Shown here: piece after piece, positions 14,694 to 14,941 of the stretch | Position numbering within the stretch: the stretch's first letter is position 1 | Layout of the letters: every line of letters starts with the position of its first letter | Assembly (NCBI GenBank): GCA_965262505.1 | Contig: CBDHFM010000001.1 | Coordinates: 1 to 14,941, forward strand | Reading direction: 5' to 3' | Length of the DNA: 14,941 nucleotides | DNA from: JACPPO01 sp965262505 | GTDB taxonomy: Bacteria > Acidobacteriota > Vicinamibacteria > Vicinamibacterales > UBA2999 | Made by a program: the position numbers and the translations under genes | Notes under the pieces: model-generated | Told to the model about the DNA's origin: nothing | Seen by the model: only the letters and a program-made list of their open reading frames with translations | Databases searched by the model: none

Positions 14694-14941
14694 ATGAAGA
14701 AGCCGCGAGTCTACGTCGAGACCAGCGTCGTCAGCTACCTGACCGCGCGGCCCGCGCGTGACATAGTGATTGCAGGTCGGCAGCAGAGCACGCAGGACTG
14801 GTGGGCGGGCGCGAAGGAGCGGTTCGAGTTGGTGATTTCGGAGCTGGTTCGGGAAGAAGCGGCGGTAGGAGATCGCGATGCCGCGCAATCGCGGCTGGCG
14901 GCGATCTCGCCGCTTCCCGTGATCGGCGCCACACCGGCAGT
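14694..14941 (+). CDS. PIN-domain (VapC-like) protein, 5' part
   Basis: ATG 14694 follows AGGAAGG (14681-14687) and lies 12 bases after the methyltransferase stop. The frame runs off the right edge after 82 residues. MKKPRVYVETSVVSYLTARP is the N-terminus of a PIN-domain family in which the first acidic residue is Glu (E9 in YVETS) rather than Asp. ELVREEAAVGD supplies further acidic residues of a likely Mg2+ site. PIN proteins are usually RNases, often toxins of type II toxin-antitoxin pairs. A partner antitoxin, if any, is outside the window. The spacing argues that it belongs to the restriction-modification operon. Confidence 0.8.
   Translation, partial: MKKPRVYVETSVVSYLTARPARDIVIAGRQQSTQDWWAGAKERFELVISELVREEAAVGDRDAAQSRLAAISPLPVIGATPA

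Noticed and set aside
1..14941. CRISPR array, tRNA or rRNA genes
   Set aside because: No regularly spaced direct repeats and no cloverleaf or conserved rRNA stretches were noticed on either strand.

Overview
The window is GC-rich, with abrupt patches of lower GC and different codon choice. It looks like an accessory defence and mobile-element island in a high-GC bacterium. The cysteine-spaced Sel1-like tail at the left edge and the overall style would fit an Acidobacteriota-like or similar environmental genome, but nothing here fixes the taxon. I see no rRNA, tRNA or CRISPR array.

Left part (1-5545). A 3' fragment of a Sel1-like repeat gene (1-438, + strand, one apparent frameshift) converges on a TIR-domain gene on the minus strand. 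The TIR gene is in two pieces, 5457-4741 and 685-572. It is split by an IS1634-family element (686-4740, 12-bp terminal repeats, 6-bp target duplication CTTAGT). A second IS1634-family element (738-2818, 6-bp duplication GTTAGC) sits inside the first. Removing both restores a single reading frame of 274 residues ending in EEDDDIPF, the C-terminal tip of bacterial SSB. The frame also carries an in-frame TGA at codon 95, so the gene has been inactivated more than once.

Middle part (5530-9448). An old, frameshifted IS3-family transposase (minus strand) is cut by a well-preserved 2,815-bp element (5752-8566). That element has perfect 23-bp terminal inverted repeats and a perfect 9-bp target duplication. 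It carries two tightly coupled genes: a DUF4338 protein related to DruA of the Druantia anti-phage system, and an ISKra4-family transposase. The DruA-like gene is therefore cargo or a component of an insertion sequence here. Further right (8939-9448) only decayed fragments are visible, probably of IS21 istA and perhaps of TnpB.

Right part (9449-14941). Three co-directional, closely spaced genes form a restriction-modification operon. They are a helicase-nuclease (809 aa), a beta-class DNA methyltransferase (930 aa) and a PIN-domain protein cut by the window edge. The helicase-nuclease looks like a chimera. Its first ~525 residues are a lower-GC Rad3/DinG-like helicase, and the rest is a GC-rich C-terminus of the BPTD_3080-type restriction endonuclease with a PD-(D/E)xK site. 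The methyltransferase has a matching lower-GC patch over its target-recognition region (about 12515-13220). Together these suggest recombination that changed the engine and the specificity of the system.

Overall: a defence island in which TIR, DruA-like, restriction-modification and PIN genes are being broken, moved and recombined by at least three intact insertion sequences and two or three decayed ones.
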